From NCBI GenBank assembly GCA_025358255.1, contig JANYKC010000034.1, forward strand, positions 1 to 64,000: a stretch of 64,000 nt of DNA. Direction: 5' to 3'. The notes beneath the pieces are model-generated. The model was given only the letters and a program-made list of their open reading frames with translations, was not told where the DNA came from and did not search any database. Shown here in pieces: positions 43,294 through 51,936 of this stretch (position 1 is the first letter of the stretch; each line of letters opens with the position of its first letter). Source of the DNA: Spirochaetaceae bacterium. Its GTDB lineage: Bacteria; Spirochaetota; Spirochaetia; Treponematales; Rectinemataceae. The position numbers were made by a program, and so were the translations under genes.

Positions 43294-45807
43294 TTACTGT
43301 ACTTTGATGTTCACGGTCGTTGTGGTCTGCGACGAAACCGGGGTGAAATAGACCACCGTGCTTCCGGAATTGTAGTTGTAGTCCCAGGCGGTCACCCTGA
43401 CATAGTAGTTGGTCGCACCTCCGCTCAGCGCCTGCATGCTCGTGGGGTAGAGCCAGATGTAGGTCGAATAGACGCTGTAGCTGTAGGTCTGCCAGGTTAC
43501 CTGGTTGTCCGCCGAGTATTCCACCGTGTAGTAGTTCACCTGGGAATTGTAGTCCCAGTAGACCTCTACCGAGGAATCGTAGCTGGAGAAGTAGGTGTAG
43601 GCGACGGGGGCGATGCCGTTGGGCGAGATGTAAACCACGGTGCTGGAGGCCGCGCTCGTCAGCGTCACTCCGCCTGTGAAGACGTTGACTGCCTTGACCA
43701 TGTAGGAATAGGACATCCCGGGAGAGAAGTAGTTGTTGTAATCGGTGAACCAGGTGGTGTACTGGTCGACCTGTCCTGCCCACTGCCAGACTCCATAGTC
43801 ATAGGGTCCCTTCCGGTAGATGGTGTAGTAGTTGCCCATCGTGCCGTTCCATCCGTAGGAGGGGCTCCAGCTGATGTTGGCATAGTTGATGCCATTCATC
43901 GTCTGGTTGCTCGCATTGACTCCCGAGGGCTGGGTAGGCGGCAGGTTCTGGGTGGAGGTGGCGCTTGTCCACGTGGAGCTCGGGCTGCCGAAGAGGCTTC
44001 CCGCGCCGTTCCAAGCGACAACCTTGACATAATACATGGTGTTGGCCGTCAATCCGGAGAAGGTCGCCTCGGTGCTGCTGACCGTCTGGCTGCTGGTCCA
44101 GGTCGTGACCGCGGGGTCGGTGGCGCTCAGGTAGGCGACATAGTAACTTGCGTTGGTCACGCTGTACCAGGCCGCACGGAAGGAACTCGAGGTCGCACTG
44201 TCAAAGTACACGTAGATGGTGCCCGTGGGAGCCGTGAGGCCAGCGACGGAGGCCGAAGTCATGTACGAGGAGGGCGTCGTGGTCCAAGGACCGTTGCCGG
44301 TGGCGTTCTTGGCGCGTATCTGGAAGCTGTAGGTCGTCGAGGCCACGAGGCCGGTCTGGACCGCGGAGAGGTAGGTTGTATCGGTGACGCCCGCGACATC
44401 GGCCCAGGTGATCTGGCTTCCGCCCATGTACTGCACCTGGTAGCTGGTGGCGTCCGAGAGGCCGAACCACTTTACCTGGATGGAGCTCTGGGTGATCGTG
44501 CCGGGCTGGAGATAGGGTGCGGTGGAAGGCACGGTGGTGACCGCCGTGGCGGCCTTCGTCATGCCGGTGACCGTTGTGGACCAGGCGCCGTCTCCCTTGG
44601 AGTTATGGCCACGGACCCTGAAGGTGTAGCTCATGCTGGCAAGGAGGTTCTTGGCCACGAAGGAGACCGCAGTGCCCGGGTCGGTCTGGGTGGAGATCGT
44701 GGTCCAGGTGAGGCCAGTGTCCTGGCTCATCGCCACGTCATACCAGAGGGCCGTGGCATCCGCGGCGGTCCAGTTGACCGTGAGCGTGTTGCTCGTGGTG
44801 CTTGAGGTCGGTGCTGTCAGTCCGGTGGGGGTTCCCGGGACTGCGGTGGCGGTCGGCTGGGCGGCGGTCTTGGCGGAGATTTCCGTGGACCAGGAGCTCG
44901 TCGTGCCCGAGGCCGTCGACCTGATCTGGTAATAGTAGTCGGTGAGGGCAGTGAGCCCCGTAGCGTCATCGTAGGAAGTCCCGGTGAGGCCGGTGGCTAC
45001 GCTGCTGTAGGTGCCGCCCGTAGTGGAGGCGCGCTGGATGTCATATCCGGCTGCTCCCGTCGCGGCGGTCCAGGTGAGGGGGACCTTGTTCCAGGTCGTC
45101 GTCCCCGCGGCAAAGCCGGCCGGGGCAGTGACCGTGAAGGTGGTGCCGGTGGCCTTGATATAGGGGCTCAGGTCGCCTTCGATCGTGCCATAGATGCCCT
45201 TGACCTTGAAGTAGTAGGTGGCGGTGGCACCGATGCTGCGGACAAAGCTGGTGTCGGTGGCATCGCTGTCCAGGGTCGTCACCGAGCTATAGGTACCCGT
45301 CGCCGTCGTGGCCTGGTAGACCTTGTAGCTGTCCGGCGGGATGCCGAGTCCGTCGGCGGCTGCCGTCCAGGTGAGGGTGACTTTTCCGCTGGCGATGCTG
45401 ACCGCGAGATCGGCAGGCGCCGCATAGAAGCCGTCCGGCATGGAGGCGGTCACGACGATTGACACCGTGGACGTGCCCAAGCTGTTCGTGGCGGTCAGGG
45501 AAATCGTGTATTCACCCTGGATATCGGGGGTGAAGGAGACTTTCGCGCCGGTGGAGATGCTGAGCTTGGCCGTTACCGAACCGTCAGGCACGGTGAGCGT
45601 CCACGCATAGGTGTTGTTCTTGCCTGTGCTGGAGCTTGCGTCCAACGAGACCTTCTCGCCGACGCCGACCGCTTGGGCGGCTCCGGCGGTGGCGGTTGGG
45701 GCTCCCAATAGCCCCATGATCGTATCGCATCCTGTCAGTCCGGCTGAAAGCAGGACGACAAGAATAACAAGAATCCCCAATTTCCAGGGATGTCGGGCTT
45801 TGGCCAT
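43294..45807 (-). CDS. Large lipoprotein with PKD-like and multiple fibronectin type III domains
   Basis: An 837-residue surface-type lipoprotein. The signal segment ends LLSAGLTGCD (Cys near 27). A PKD-like domain (about 30-120) is followed by about seven FN3 repeats of roughly 90-100 residues, each showing the P-...-L-x-V-x-W / Y-x-V / Y-x-x-x-V pattern; examples start at 'APADLAVSIASGKVTLTW' near 130 and 'PTGLTAPTSSTTSNTLTVNW' near 330 (motif ranges). Composition is Thr/Ser/Ala/Tyr-rich. GGGAGG lies six bases before the ATG at 45807. It is the first gene of a two-gene operon with its own promoter. Binding of polysaccharide or other surface partners is inferred only. Confidence 0.86.
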   Translation of the reverse strand: MAKARHPWKLGILVILVVLLSAGLTGCDTIMGLLGAPTATAGAAQAVGVGEKVSLDASSSTGKNNTYAWTLTVPDGSVTAKLSISTGAKVSFTPDIQGEYTISLTATNSLGTSTVSIVVTASMPDGFYAAPADLAVSIASGKVTLTWTAAADGLGIPPDSYKVYQATTATGTYSSVTTLDSDATDTSFVRSIGATATYYFKVKGIYGTIEGDLSPYIKATGTTFTVTAPAGFAAGTTTWNKVPLTWTAATGAAGYDIQRASTTGGTYSSVATGLTGTSYDDATGLTALTDYYYQIRSTASGTTSSWSTEISAKTAAQPTATAVPGTPTGLTAPTSSTTSNTLTVNWTAADATALWYDVAMSQDTGLTWTTISTQTDPGTAVSFVAKNLLASMSYTFRVRGHNSKGDGAWSTTVTGMTKAATAVTTVPSTAPYLQPGTITQSSIQVKWFGLSDATSYQVQYMGGSQITWADVAGVTDTTYLSAVQTGLVASTTYSFQIRAKNATGNGPWTTTPSSYMTSASVAGLTAPTGTIYVYFDSATSSSFRAAWYSVTNASYYVAYLSATDPAVTTWTSSQTVSSTEATFSGLTANTMYYVKVVAWNGAGSLFGSPSSTWTSATSTQNLPPTQPSGVNASNQTMNGINYANISWSPSYGWNGTMGNYYTIYRKGPYDYGVWQWAGQVDQYTTWFTDYNNYFSPGMSYSYMVKAVNVFTGGVTLTSAASSTVVYISPNGIAPVAYTYFSSYDSSVEVYWDYNSQVNYYTVEYSADNQVTWQTYSYSVYSTYIWLYPTSMQALSGGATNYYVRVTAWDYNYNSGSTVVYFTPVSSQTTTTVNIKVQ

Positions 45808-45898
45808 GAAAACCTCCCACGCCAAGTCGTATCAGCAGTTGTGTAAATCCGGTATGAGGCCGGGAGAGTTGGTGCGTTGAAGTTTACTCCCCACGCAT

Positions 45899-45926
45899 AG
45901 TATAGCGCAAAAATTTTGTGAGGCAA
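45899..45926 (-). promoter_or_regulatory. Promoter of the FN3-lipoprotein operon
   Basis: Minus-strand TTGCCT, 16-base spacer, TATACT, about 90 bases before the start codon. The surrounding 45895-45960 is AT-rich. Confidence 0.65.
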
Positions 45927-46013
45927 GCAGGCGGATGGGGGAAAAAAAGCGCAATTTTTCCAAGGAGATAGGCCACCATGCCAAAGTGGCGGGCCTGCCT
46001 CCTGGCATTTAGC

Positions 46014-46577
46014 TCAAGGCACGATGATCCTGCCGGGGGCGCCTCCGGTACCCGCGGCCGTGTGGCAGAGCATGCAATTGGCGACCGTCAGGGGGCTGCC
46101 CATGGCACGTTCCTTGCCGTTCCAGACCACTTTGGCCGAGAGCGGGAAGACCATCGCCGAGCCGCGGTCACGCAGCGAAAAGTTGCCTGCGGCGTTGGTT
46201 TCCAACTTTTGCACGCTTCCATTGGCGTCGGTGAGCGCGACAACAAGCCCGGGAACCCCAAGGATGTCATTATTTTCGTTCATTTTCTGGTAAACCGTAC
46301 CAGCTGCGAAGAATCGAGGACCTTCCCCCCTGGCATGGCAGCCAATGCAATCAAGTCCGGGGTGCATGAAAGGGGATTCCCTATCGCCACCGACCCACTT
46401 CCATCCTGAGGTTCCGGGCACTTTGGCGATGAAGCGGGAGGGTATTCCCACAGGCGCCTCGCCTGAGCCGGAACCTGCGGCAAAAAGGAAGCCCGCCCCG
46501 GCAATCGCTGCCAGGCAGGCCAAGGCCGCGAGGGCGATGAGCCTCTTCGTGCCGCTTGACGGAGTTCTCCGGGACAT
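46014..46577 (-). CDS. Exported diheme c-type cytochrome-like protein
   Basis: A 187-residue exported protein with an N-terminal signal or anchor (about 12-36) and two CxxCH haem c attachment motifs: CIGCH (near 76) and CMLCH (near 170). Between them lies a carboxypeptidase-regulatory-like beta segment (GVPGLVVALTDANGS... ETNAAGNFSLRD). The product would sit in the periplasm or at the outer face and could carry electrons; partner unknown. GGAGG lies four bases before the ATG at 46577. It is the fourth gene after vapB, vapC and the 7TM sensor on the same strand, 20 bases after the sensor stop. Confidence 0.75.
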   Translation of the reverse strand: MSRRTPSSGTKRLIALAALACLAAIAGAGFLFAAGSGSGEAPVGIPSRFIAKVPGTSGWKWVGGDRESPFMHPGLDCIGCHARGEGPRFFAAGTVYQKMNENNDILGVPGLVVALTDANGSVQKLETNAAGNFSLRDRGSAMVFPLSAKVVWNGKERAMGSPLTVANCMLCHTAAGTGGAPGRIIVP

Positions 46578-46597
46578 GATGCCTCCAAGATGCCTGG

Positions 46598-48883
46598 TCA
46601 TTTCCGGCAGTATTTCACGAGGGTGACCTGGTTCCCCTTTTCATTGTAGGCGACGCGGTCGAAGGCTCCAAGGGTCATGAAAAGGCCCCGGCCATGCTCC
46701 AGCAGCTCAGGGGAAGGTTCCGCGCCTTCGGTGATGTAGGCGCGGTGGTCGAAGCCCCGGCCTTCGTCGGTCACGCGGAAGGTGGCGCGTTCGGCCGATA
46801 TGGAGTATTCAAGCACGACCCGCCTCTGCCTGTAGGCGGGTTCGAGCCGACGTTTCTGGAGGAAGTCGAAATATCGGCCATTCTTCTGGCTTGCGGACTT
46901 CTCGTCGAAGGTGATTTCGAGGTTGCCGTGCTCGATGGCGTTGATCACCATCTCGCGGAGGCAAATCTCGATGAAACCGGCGTCCTCCTCCGGGAGGTAG
47001 CGGGTGAGGCGGGCGCAGGATTTCCGGCACAGGTCCTCGGCCGCCTGGAGGGTGTTCTCTATCTCGTAGCGCTCGCGCCCTTCCACGAAGAAGCCCGCCA
47101 GGCCGTCTGTGGCCTCGGGCAGGACCCGGAGCAAGGTGCCCTCTCCCGTGGGTGAGTCGATGTGCTCGAGGCGGAGGCGGCAGGCCTTGGCCTCGCCAAG
47201 GGCCGTCCTCAGCTTGACCTGGATCTCCTCGACCTCGGCTCCCTTGCGCTGCGCCTCGATCGCCCTATGGACGCGGTCGGCCTGGACCCTCCCTTCCCGC
47301 TCCTCGACGTAGAGGGCGCTCTCCAGGCTCGGCCTTGCCTTGCCCGGGCGATCCAGTTCGAAGAGCTTGACCGCGGCGCGGTTGCCCTCCACGATCCGCA
47401 GCTGGCCATCCAGGAGGGCCAGGGGATCGGTGCTTCCATGGAAGAGGTTCTTGTACTTGCGCTCGCTCGCCGCAAGGCTTTTTCCCGCCTGGGCAAGGCG
47501 GTCGATGCGGTCCTCGAGGTTCGCGTTGAGGCCCCGCAGTCTTTCGTGGAGGAAGCCGAGGCGGTTCGCCAGGATCAGGGCGGTCCCCATCGTGAAGAGG
47601 AAGAACCCGTACTGCGTGAGGACGAGGTCCCATTGGAAGTAGAGGGCGTCCAGGATGTCGAAGACCGCGGTGGCGAAAAGGATGATTGCCCCGATGAGGA
47701 GGTTGCCGATCGGCGTCCTCGCCAGCGCCTTCAGGTAGGCCAGGCCAAGGCCGCTTTTGCCGCCCGAGTCCCGGTCACGCTTCCAGCGCCGCCATCCGTC
47801 CGAGAGGAAGCGCCCGAGTATCTCGTAGCCGAAGTAGTATACGGCCGCGAAAAGTCCGGTGAACTGCCAGAGGCGGAGGAGGTCATGGGAGAAGGAGACG
47901 GGCATGAGGACCTGGAGGACGGCCAGCGCGGCGCTGAAGGCGCCATAGGCCATCGTGCGCCTCAGGACCTTGTTGTCGTTGAGGGTCTCGATGAAGGCGC
48001 CGACGAAGGGGAGGATGAAGCAGAGGCTCGCGAGCTCGATGCGGAATATGGCGTCGCTGTCCGGGATGATGAGGTAGGCCGTGTGGGTGCGGACGAAGAG
48101 GTAGAGGGCGAGGTCCACGGAGAAGAGGCCGTAGAAGAGGTTGTGGCGGTCCGCCGGCCGCACGAGGTACATGAAGAGGTGGTAAATGCCTATGAAGAGG
48201 TAGAGGCCGCACAGGAGGACGGGGATAAGCTCGGCGTTGCGCCTCTCGATGTTCTCGTAGCTCCCGAGGAAGTAGGGTTCGGCCTGGTGCATGCCCTGGG
48301 GAGGGAAGGTCGGATCGGCGATGATGCGGATCGTGAGGATGTTGCGCCCGGCCCTGAGGATCGAGCCCTCGATCGGGAAGCGCACATCGCGGACGCTCCG
48401 GTGGCCCGCGATCTTGCCCTGGGCGTCCAGGTGGAGCTCGGAGCGGACCCTCGTGCCGTTGAGGAATATCTCCCAGTTGTCGCCGAGGGCCGCGAAGTGG
48501 AGGCCGGGCACCGGTCCTCCCTCGCCCTTCCCGCCTTGGAGTAGGAGGGCGGAGCTCGCGGGGAAATCGAAGGGGATGGAGTAGGTGAATTCCATCTCGG
48601 GGAAGCGTTTGAGCGAGAAGGCCTTCCGCTTCTGCACGCCGTCCAGGTCGAGCTCGATGGGTCGGGCGTAGCGCCCGCTGTTCCCGGTGGGGGGAAGGCT
48701 TTTCCAGCCCGCTTGGCCCGTGGGATCCTGGCTCACCGCGGAGCGGTCAAAGCCCGTCTTGATGTAGAGGGGCCAGTCATTGAGGTTGACGTACAATGGA
48801 TCGGCTTGCGCGGCCAGGGGAAGGACGCCGGCGATGGACAGGACCAGGACCGCCCCGAAGGCGATGCAGCTTCTATGGCTCAT
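46598..48883 (-). CDS. 7TM-DISM receptor with PAS-like and RsbW-like ATPase domains
   Basis: A 761-residue membrane receptor. After a signal peptide (to about 24) comes an extracytoplasmic DISM-type carbohydrate-binding-like domain (about 25-185), seven transmembrane helices (about 195-420), a coiled coil, a PAS-like domain (about 455-560), and a C-terminal ATPase of the anti-sigma/RsbW class with EMVINAIEHGN, DEGRGFDHR and HGRGLFM. There is no His phospho-acceptor, so it should act as a Ser/Thr kinase on an anti-sigma antagonist or sigma factor, inferred from the domain. The start ATG overlaps the vapC stop (ATGA), so it is translationally coupled to the toxin gene. Confidence 0.85.
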   Translation of the reverse strand: MSHRSCIAFGAVLVLSIAGVLPLAAQADPLYVNLNDWPLYIKTGFDRSAVSQDPTGQAGWKSLPPTGNSGRYARPIELDLDGVQKRKAFSLKRFPEMEFTYSIPFDFPASSALLLQGGKGEGGPVPGLHFAALGDNWEIFLNGTRVRSELHLDAQGKIAGHRSVRDVRFPIEGSILRAGRNILTIRIIADPTFPPQGMHQAEPYFLGSYENIERRNAELIPVLLCGLYLFIGIYHLFMYLVRPADRHNLFYGLFSVDLALYLFVRTHTAYLIIPDSDAIFRIELASLCFILPFVGAFIETLNDNKVLRRTMAYGAFSAALAVLQVLMPVSFSHDLLRLWQFTGLFAAVYYFGYEILGRFLSDGWRRWKRDRDSGGKSGLGLAYLKALARTPIGNLLIGAIILFATAVFDILDALYFQWDLVLTQYGFFLFTMGTALILANRLGFLHERLRGLNANLEDRIDRLAQAGKSLAASERKYKNLFHGSTDPLALLDGQLRIVEGNRAAVKLFELDRPGKARPSLESALYVEEREGRVQADRVHRAIEAQRKGAEVEEIQVKLRTALGEAKACRLRLEHIDSPTGEGTLLRVLPEATDGLAGFFVEGRERYEIENTLQAAEDLCRKSCARLTRYLPEEDAGFIEICLREMVINAIEHGNLEITFDEKSASQKNGRYFDFLQKRRLEPAYRQRRVVLEYSISAERATFRVTDEGRGFDHRAYITEGAEPSPELLEHGRGLFMTLGAFDRVAYNEKGNQVTLVKYCRK

Positions 48884-49329
48884 GAGTGGAGAGTATAGGG
48901 TGTCCCGGGGGGATTCGCCATGGTTTTTGAGCCCATGTTGCGCCAGCCGATGGGCAAAAGGCCGGGAACCGAGCGGAAATGGGCATCTTCGGTGAGGAGC
49001 CATGAGTCGGAGCAGAGGGTGCAGGCCGCGATCCAGAGGTCGTTGGTGGGGATGGGTTTTCCCAGCTCACGGAGGGCCTTCACCAAGGCGCCGTAGCGCT
49101 CGGCTTCCCGCCGGCCCATCCCGAGGATCTCGATGCCGCCTTCCGCGAGGAAGTCCTCCAGCTCCTGTATGTTCCTGCTCGCCCTGTCCCCGATGAGGAA
49201 TCCAGCATACAGCTCGCCAAGCACGACTGGGGGCAGCCCGAGAAAGTCAGCGGATTCGACAAGGTCGAGGATGCCCTCTTCGCCCCGCCTCAGCGCCACG
49301 TACGCGTTCGTGTCCAGGACGAGCCTCAT
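48880..49329 (-). CDS. vapC: PIN-domain ribonuclease toxin (VapC family)
   Basis: A 149-residue PIN-domain protein. Acidic active-site residues appear in the usual places: LDTNAYVAL (Asp 6), a Glu in VVLGELYAGF (near 39), NDLWIAA (Asp near 97) and EDAHF (Asp near 115). VapC toxins cut tRNA or rRNA; the target here is unknown. Its ATG overlaps the antitoxin stop and its stop overlaps the start of the 7TM receptor gene, both as ATGA. The C-terminus has a tail of about 20 residues beyond the domain. A longer frame to 49581 exists but overlaps the antitoxin gene. Confidence 0.88.
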   Translation of the reverse strand: MRLVLDTNAYVALRRGEEGILDLVESADFLGLPPVVLGELYAGFLIGDRASRNIQELEDFLAEGGIEILGMGRREAERYGALVKALRELGKPIPTNDLWIAACTLCSDSWLLTEDAHFRSVPGLLPIGWRNMGSKTMANPPGTPYTLHS

Positions 49330-49574
49330 TTCCACACTTCTCCATCGATGGCAGAGAATTGATCTTGGGTGGCGGCGAAGGCAGCAGCCTCCTCGGCGGT
49401 CCAGGTGGCGGCAAAACGTGAGAGGTCGCGCTTTTTTCCAGCCTGCCCGAGGCCCAGGGCTTCCGCCAGGAGTTCCGAGGCGACCTTGCTTAGGGAGCGG
49501 CCCTCGATCCTTGCCCTTTCGCGCAAGTGGGCTTCGACGGCGGGGGAAAGGTCGCGAATCGAAACTTGACTCAT
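49326..49574 (-). CDS. vapB: VapB/FitA-like ribbon-helix-helix antitoxin
   Basis: An 82-residue protein with an N-terminal ribbon-helix-helix DNA-binding part: 'VSIRDLSPAVEAHLRERA' (about 4-21) then 'GRSLSKVASELL' (about 25-36), and an acidic, aromatic C-terminal tail suited to blocking the toxin. It is the first gene of the cluster and by family should repress its own promoter. It overlaps vapC by four bases. Confidence 0.87.
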   Translation of the reverse strand: MSQVSIRDLSPAVEAHLRERARIEGRSLSKVASELLAEALGLGQAGKKRDLSRFAATWTAEEAAAFAATQDQFSAIDGEVWK

Positions 49575-49711
49575 GATTCACCTCGATGAGTCAAGAATAG
49601 CACCGGAACCTGGGCGGAGGCAAGCCACTAAGGGGAATTCCACTGCCCTGGCCCTTCCTGCGATCGGCCCGGCCCTTGCCCTCATCCGCCTCCGCCGCTA
49701 CGATGGGCGCC

Positions 49712-51457
49712 ATGCTCAAACGATTCATGCGCTACTACAGGCCCTACCGGGGGCTCTTCATCCTTGACATGTCCTGCGCCCTTTTCCTGGCCGCGGCCGA
49801 CCTGGTCTTCCCCGCGGCCACGCGGACCGTCATCGACGTCATCGTGCCCGACAAGGACTGGACGATGCTCACCTGGATGGCCGCAGGGCTCATGGCCCTC
49901 TTCATCCTCCGGGCCTTGTTCGAGTTCATCGTCGGCTACTGGGGCCATGTCCTTGGCGTGAACATCCAGCGCGACCTGCGCCGCGACCTCTTCGGCCACC
50001 TCCAGACACTGGACCACAAGTTCTTCGACGACACCAAGACCGGCCAGATCATGTCGCGCATCGTCTCCGACCTCTTCGAGCTCGCGGAGATCTCCCACCA
50101 CGCCCCCGAGGACCTCCTCGTAGCGACGGTGCGCATCCTTGGCGCCTTCGCCGTCATGGTCTCCATCGAGTGGCGCCTGGCCCTCATCGCCTGCGCGGCC
50201 CTGCCTTTCATGGCGTTTTACGCCCTTCGCTACCGCACCAAGCTCCTTCAATCCTTCCGCAAGTCCCGTGAGAAGCAGGCGGCGATCAACGAGGTGGTGG
50301 AGGAGAGCATATCGGGCATCCGTGTGGTGAAGTCCTTCACGAACGAACTCTACGAGACCGAGCGCTTCGCGGAGGGCAACGAGGACTTCCGCCAGACGAG
50401 GGTGGAGACCGTGAGGCGCCTTGGCTTCTTCTACTCGGGCCTTGGCCTCCTGGGGAACACCGCCTTGGTCGTGGTCCTGGCCGCGGGCGGCGCCTTCACC
50501 ATCTCGGGGAAGGTGAGCCTCGGGTCCTATGTCGCCTTCGCGCTTTTCGTGACCCAGTTCCTCCAGCCCATCTCCGTCCTCATGCGGTTCTTCGAGATGT
50601 ACCAGGACGGCGCAGCGGGCTTCCGCCGCTTCCTCGAGGTCATGGACCGTAAACCCCAGGTTGCCGACGCGCCTGGCGCGGCATCCCTGGGAGACGCCAC
50701 AGGGGACGGCGTGAAGGGCGAGATCGAATTCCGCAATGTGGGCTTCCGCTACGCCGAGGGGCAGGAGCGCGTCCTCCACGCGGTCAATCTCCGCGTCGCC
50801 GCGGGCGAGACGGTCGCCATAGTCGGCCCCTCAGGCGCCGGCAAGACGACCCTCTGCAGCCTCGTGCCGCGATTCTACGAGATCGAGGAAGGCGAGGTCC
50901 TCGTGGACGGCCGCGATGTGCGCTCCCTGACCCTGGCGTCGTTGCGGCGCGCGGTCGGCGTGGTCCAGCAGGACACCTTCCTTTTCGGGGGGAGCGTGCG
51001 CGAGAACATCGCCTACGGCAGGCAGGGCGCGACCGAGGCGGAGATCGTCGAGGCCGCGGCGGCCGCGGCGGCCGACACCTTCATCCGCGACCTGCCCCAG
51101 GGCTATGACACCGTGGTGGGCGAGCGGGGCGTCAAGCTCTCCGGCGGGCAGAAGCAGCGGGTCGCGATCGCGAGGATGTTCCTCAAGAACCCGCCCATCC
51201 TCATCCTTGACGAGGCGACCAGCTCCCTTGACGCCCGCAGCGAGGAGGTGATCAGGACCTCGATAGAAAGGCTGTCGCAGGGGAGGACGACCTTCATCAT
51301 CGCGCACCGCCTGGCGACCATCCGCCACGCGAAGCGCATAATCGTCCTCACGGAGGACGGCATCGCGGAGGAAGGCAGCCATGACGCTCTGATCGCGCGC
51401 AAAGGCGCCTACTGGGGCCTCTACAACGCCCAGGTGGAGTCCCTCCTCATCGGTTGA
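49712..51457 (+). CDS. ABC exporter, fused permease-ATPase (MsbA/LmrA-like)
   Basis: Half-transporter of about 581 residues that should dimerise: six transmembrane helices (about 15-305) and an ATPase domain with GPSGAGKTTLC (about 370-380), LSGGQKQRVAIARM and ILILDEATSSLD, plus the His switch in IIAHRLATI. The family exports lipids, drugs or peptides; no partner gene tells which. Several in-frame ATGs (49676, 49703, 49712) lack a good ribosome-binding site; 49712 gives the usual N-terminus MLKRFMRYYRPYR. Its 3' end overlaps by 11 bases the end of a decayed gene on the other strand. Confidence 0.92.
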   Translation: MLKRFMRYYRPYRGLFILDMSCALFLAAADLVFPAATRTVIDVIVPDKDWTMLTWMAAGLMALFILRALFEFIVGYWGHVLGVNIQRDLRRDLFGHLQTLDHKFFDDTKTGQIMSRIVSDLFELAEISHHAPEDLLVATVRILGAFAVMVSIEWRLALIACAALPFMAFYALRYRTKLLQSFRKSREKQAAINEVVEESISGIRVVKSFTNELYETERFAEGNEDFRQTRVETVRRLGFFYSGLGLLGNTALVVVLAAGGAFTISGKVSLGSYVAFALFVTQFLQPISVLMRFFEMYQDGAAGFRRFLEVMDRKPQVADAPGAASLGDATGDGVKGEIEFRNVGFRYAEGQERVLHAVNLRVAAGETVAIVGPSGAGKTTLCSLVPRFYEIEEGEVLVDGRDVRSLTLASLRRAVGVVQQDTFLFGGSVRENIAYGRQGATEAEIVEAAAAAAADTFIRDLPQGYDTVVGERGVKLSGGQKQRVAIARMFLKNPPILILDEATSSLDARSEEVIRTSIERLSQGRTTFIIAHRLATIRHAKRIIVLTEDGIAEEGSHDALIARKGAYWGLYNAQVESLLIG

Positions 51458-51921
51458 CGGCCGCCCTTCCCATCCCTGTCCCGACGGCCCAGAAGGGCAG
51501 GCTGAAGAGGACAAAAAAGAGCTGCGCCTTCATCGCGATCGCCATGAAGGTCCAGAAAGCCAGGAAGGCGAGCCAGAAAAGGGGAAAGCCCCCAAGCCCA
51601 AGGGCGGCCGCGCTTGAAAGGCCCATGGGGGGGGATCACGATCCCGAGCTTGCCGTCCTCCTCGGTCATGGTCACCTTGCTGTCGGAGGCAAGGCTGGCC
51701 GCCTGGCGCCCTTCGTCCGCGCGGGCGAGGCCTCCGGACTTCCGGCCTGCCTGACGCGGCGAGGCATGGGGGACGATCAGCTCGCCCCGCAGGATCCGGG
51801 CCGCCTCCGCAGGCTCGATCCCGCGCCGCGACTCGTCGGGCTCCAGCCAGGTTGCGCCTGTCTCGCAGTTTCCCAAGGGCTAGCCGAGGATCCAGGTCCC
51901 TATCCGATCTCCTGCCTTCAT
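51447..51921 (-). pseudogene. Frameshifted membrane-protein gene (G8 tract)
   Basis: Starting at an ATG 15 bases after the radical SAM gene, the frame meets TAG at 51880-51882, resumes, and codes up to EEDGKLGIVIPP. At the eight-base G tract (51627-51634) the frame is lost; with one base fewer it would run on as MGLSSAAALGLG, then a hydrophobic pair of helices (FPLFWLAFLAFWTFMAI, LFFVLFSLPFWAVG) to a stop at 51447. So two lesions separate three parts of one small membrane protein. Function unknown. The tract could also be a sequencing error, but the TAG is separate. Confidence 0.6.
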
Positions 51922-51936
51922 GCCGACCACCCCGAA

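Noticed and set aside
43282-44805. Plus-strand open frame of about 500 codons rich in Gly, Val and Asp
   Set aside because: Exact mirror of the FN3 lipoprotein gene, which has a ribosome-binding site, lipobox and repeated domains; this frame has no start site or recognisable motif.
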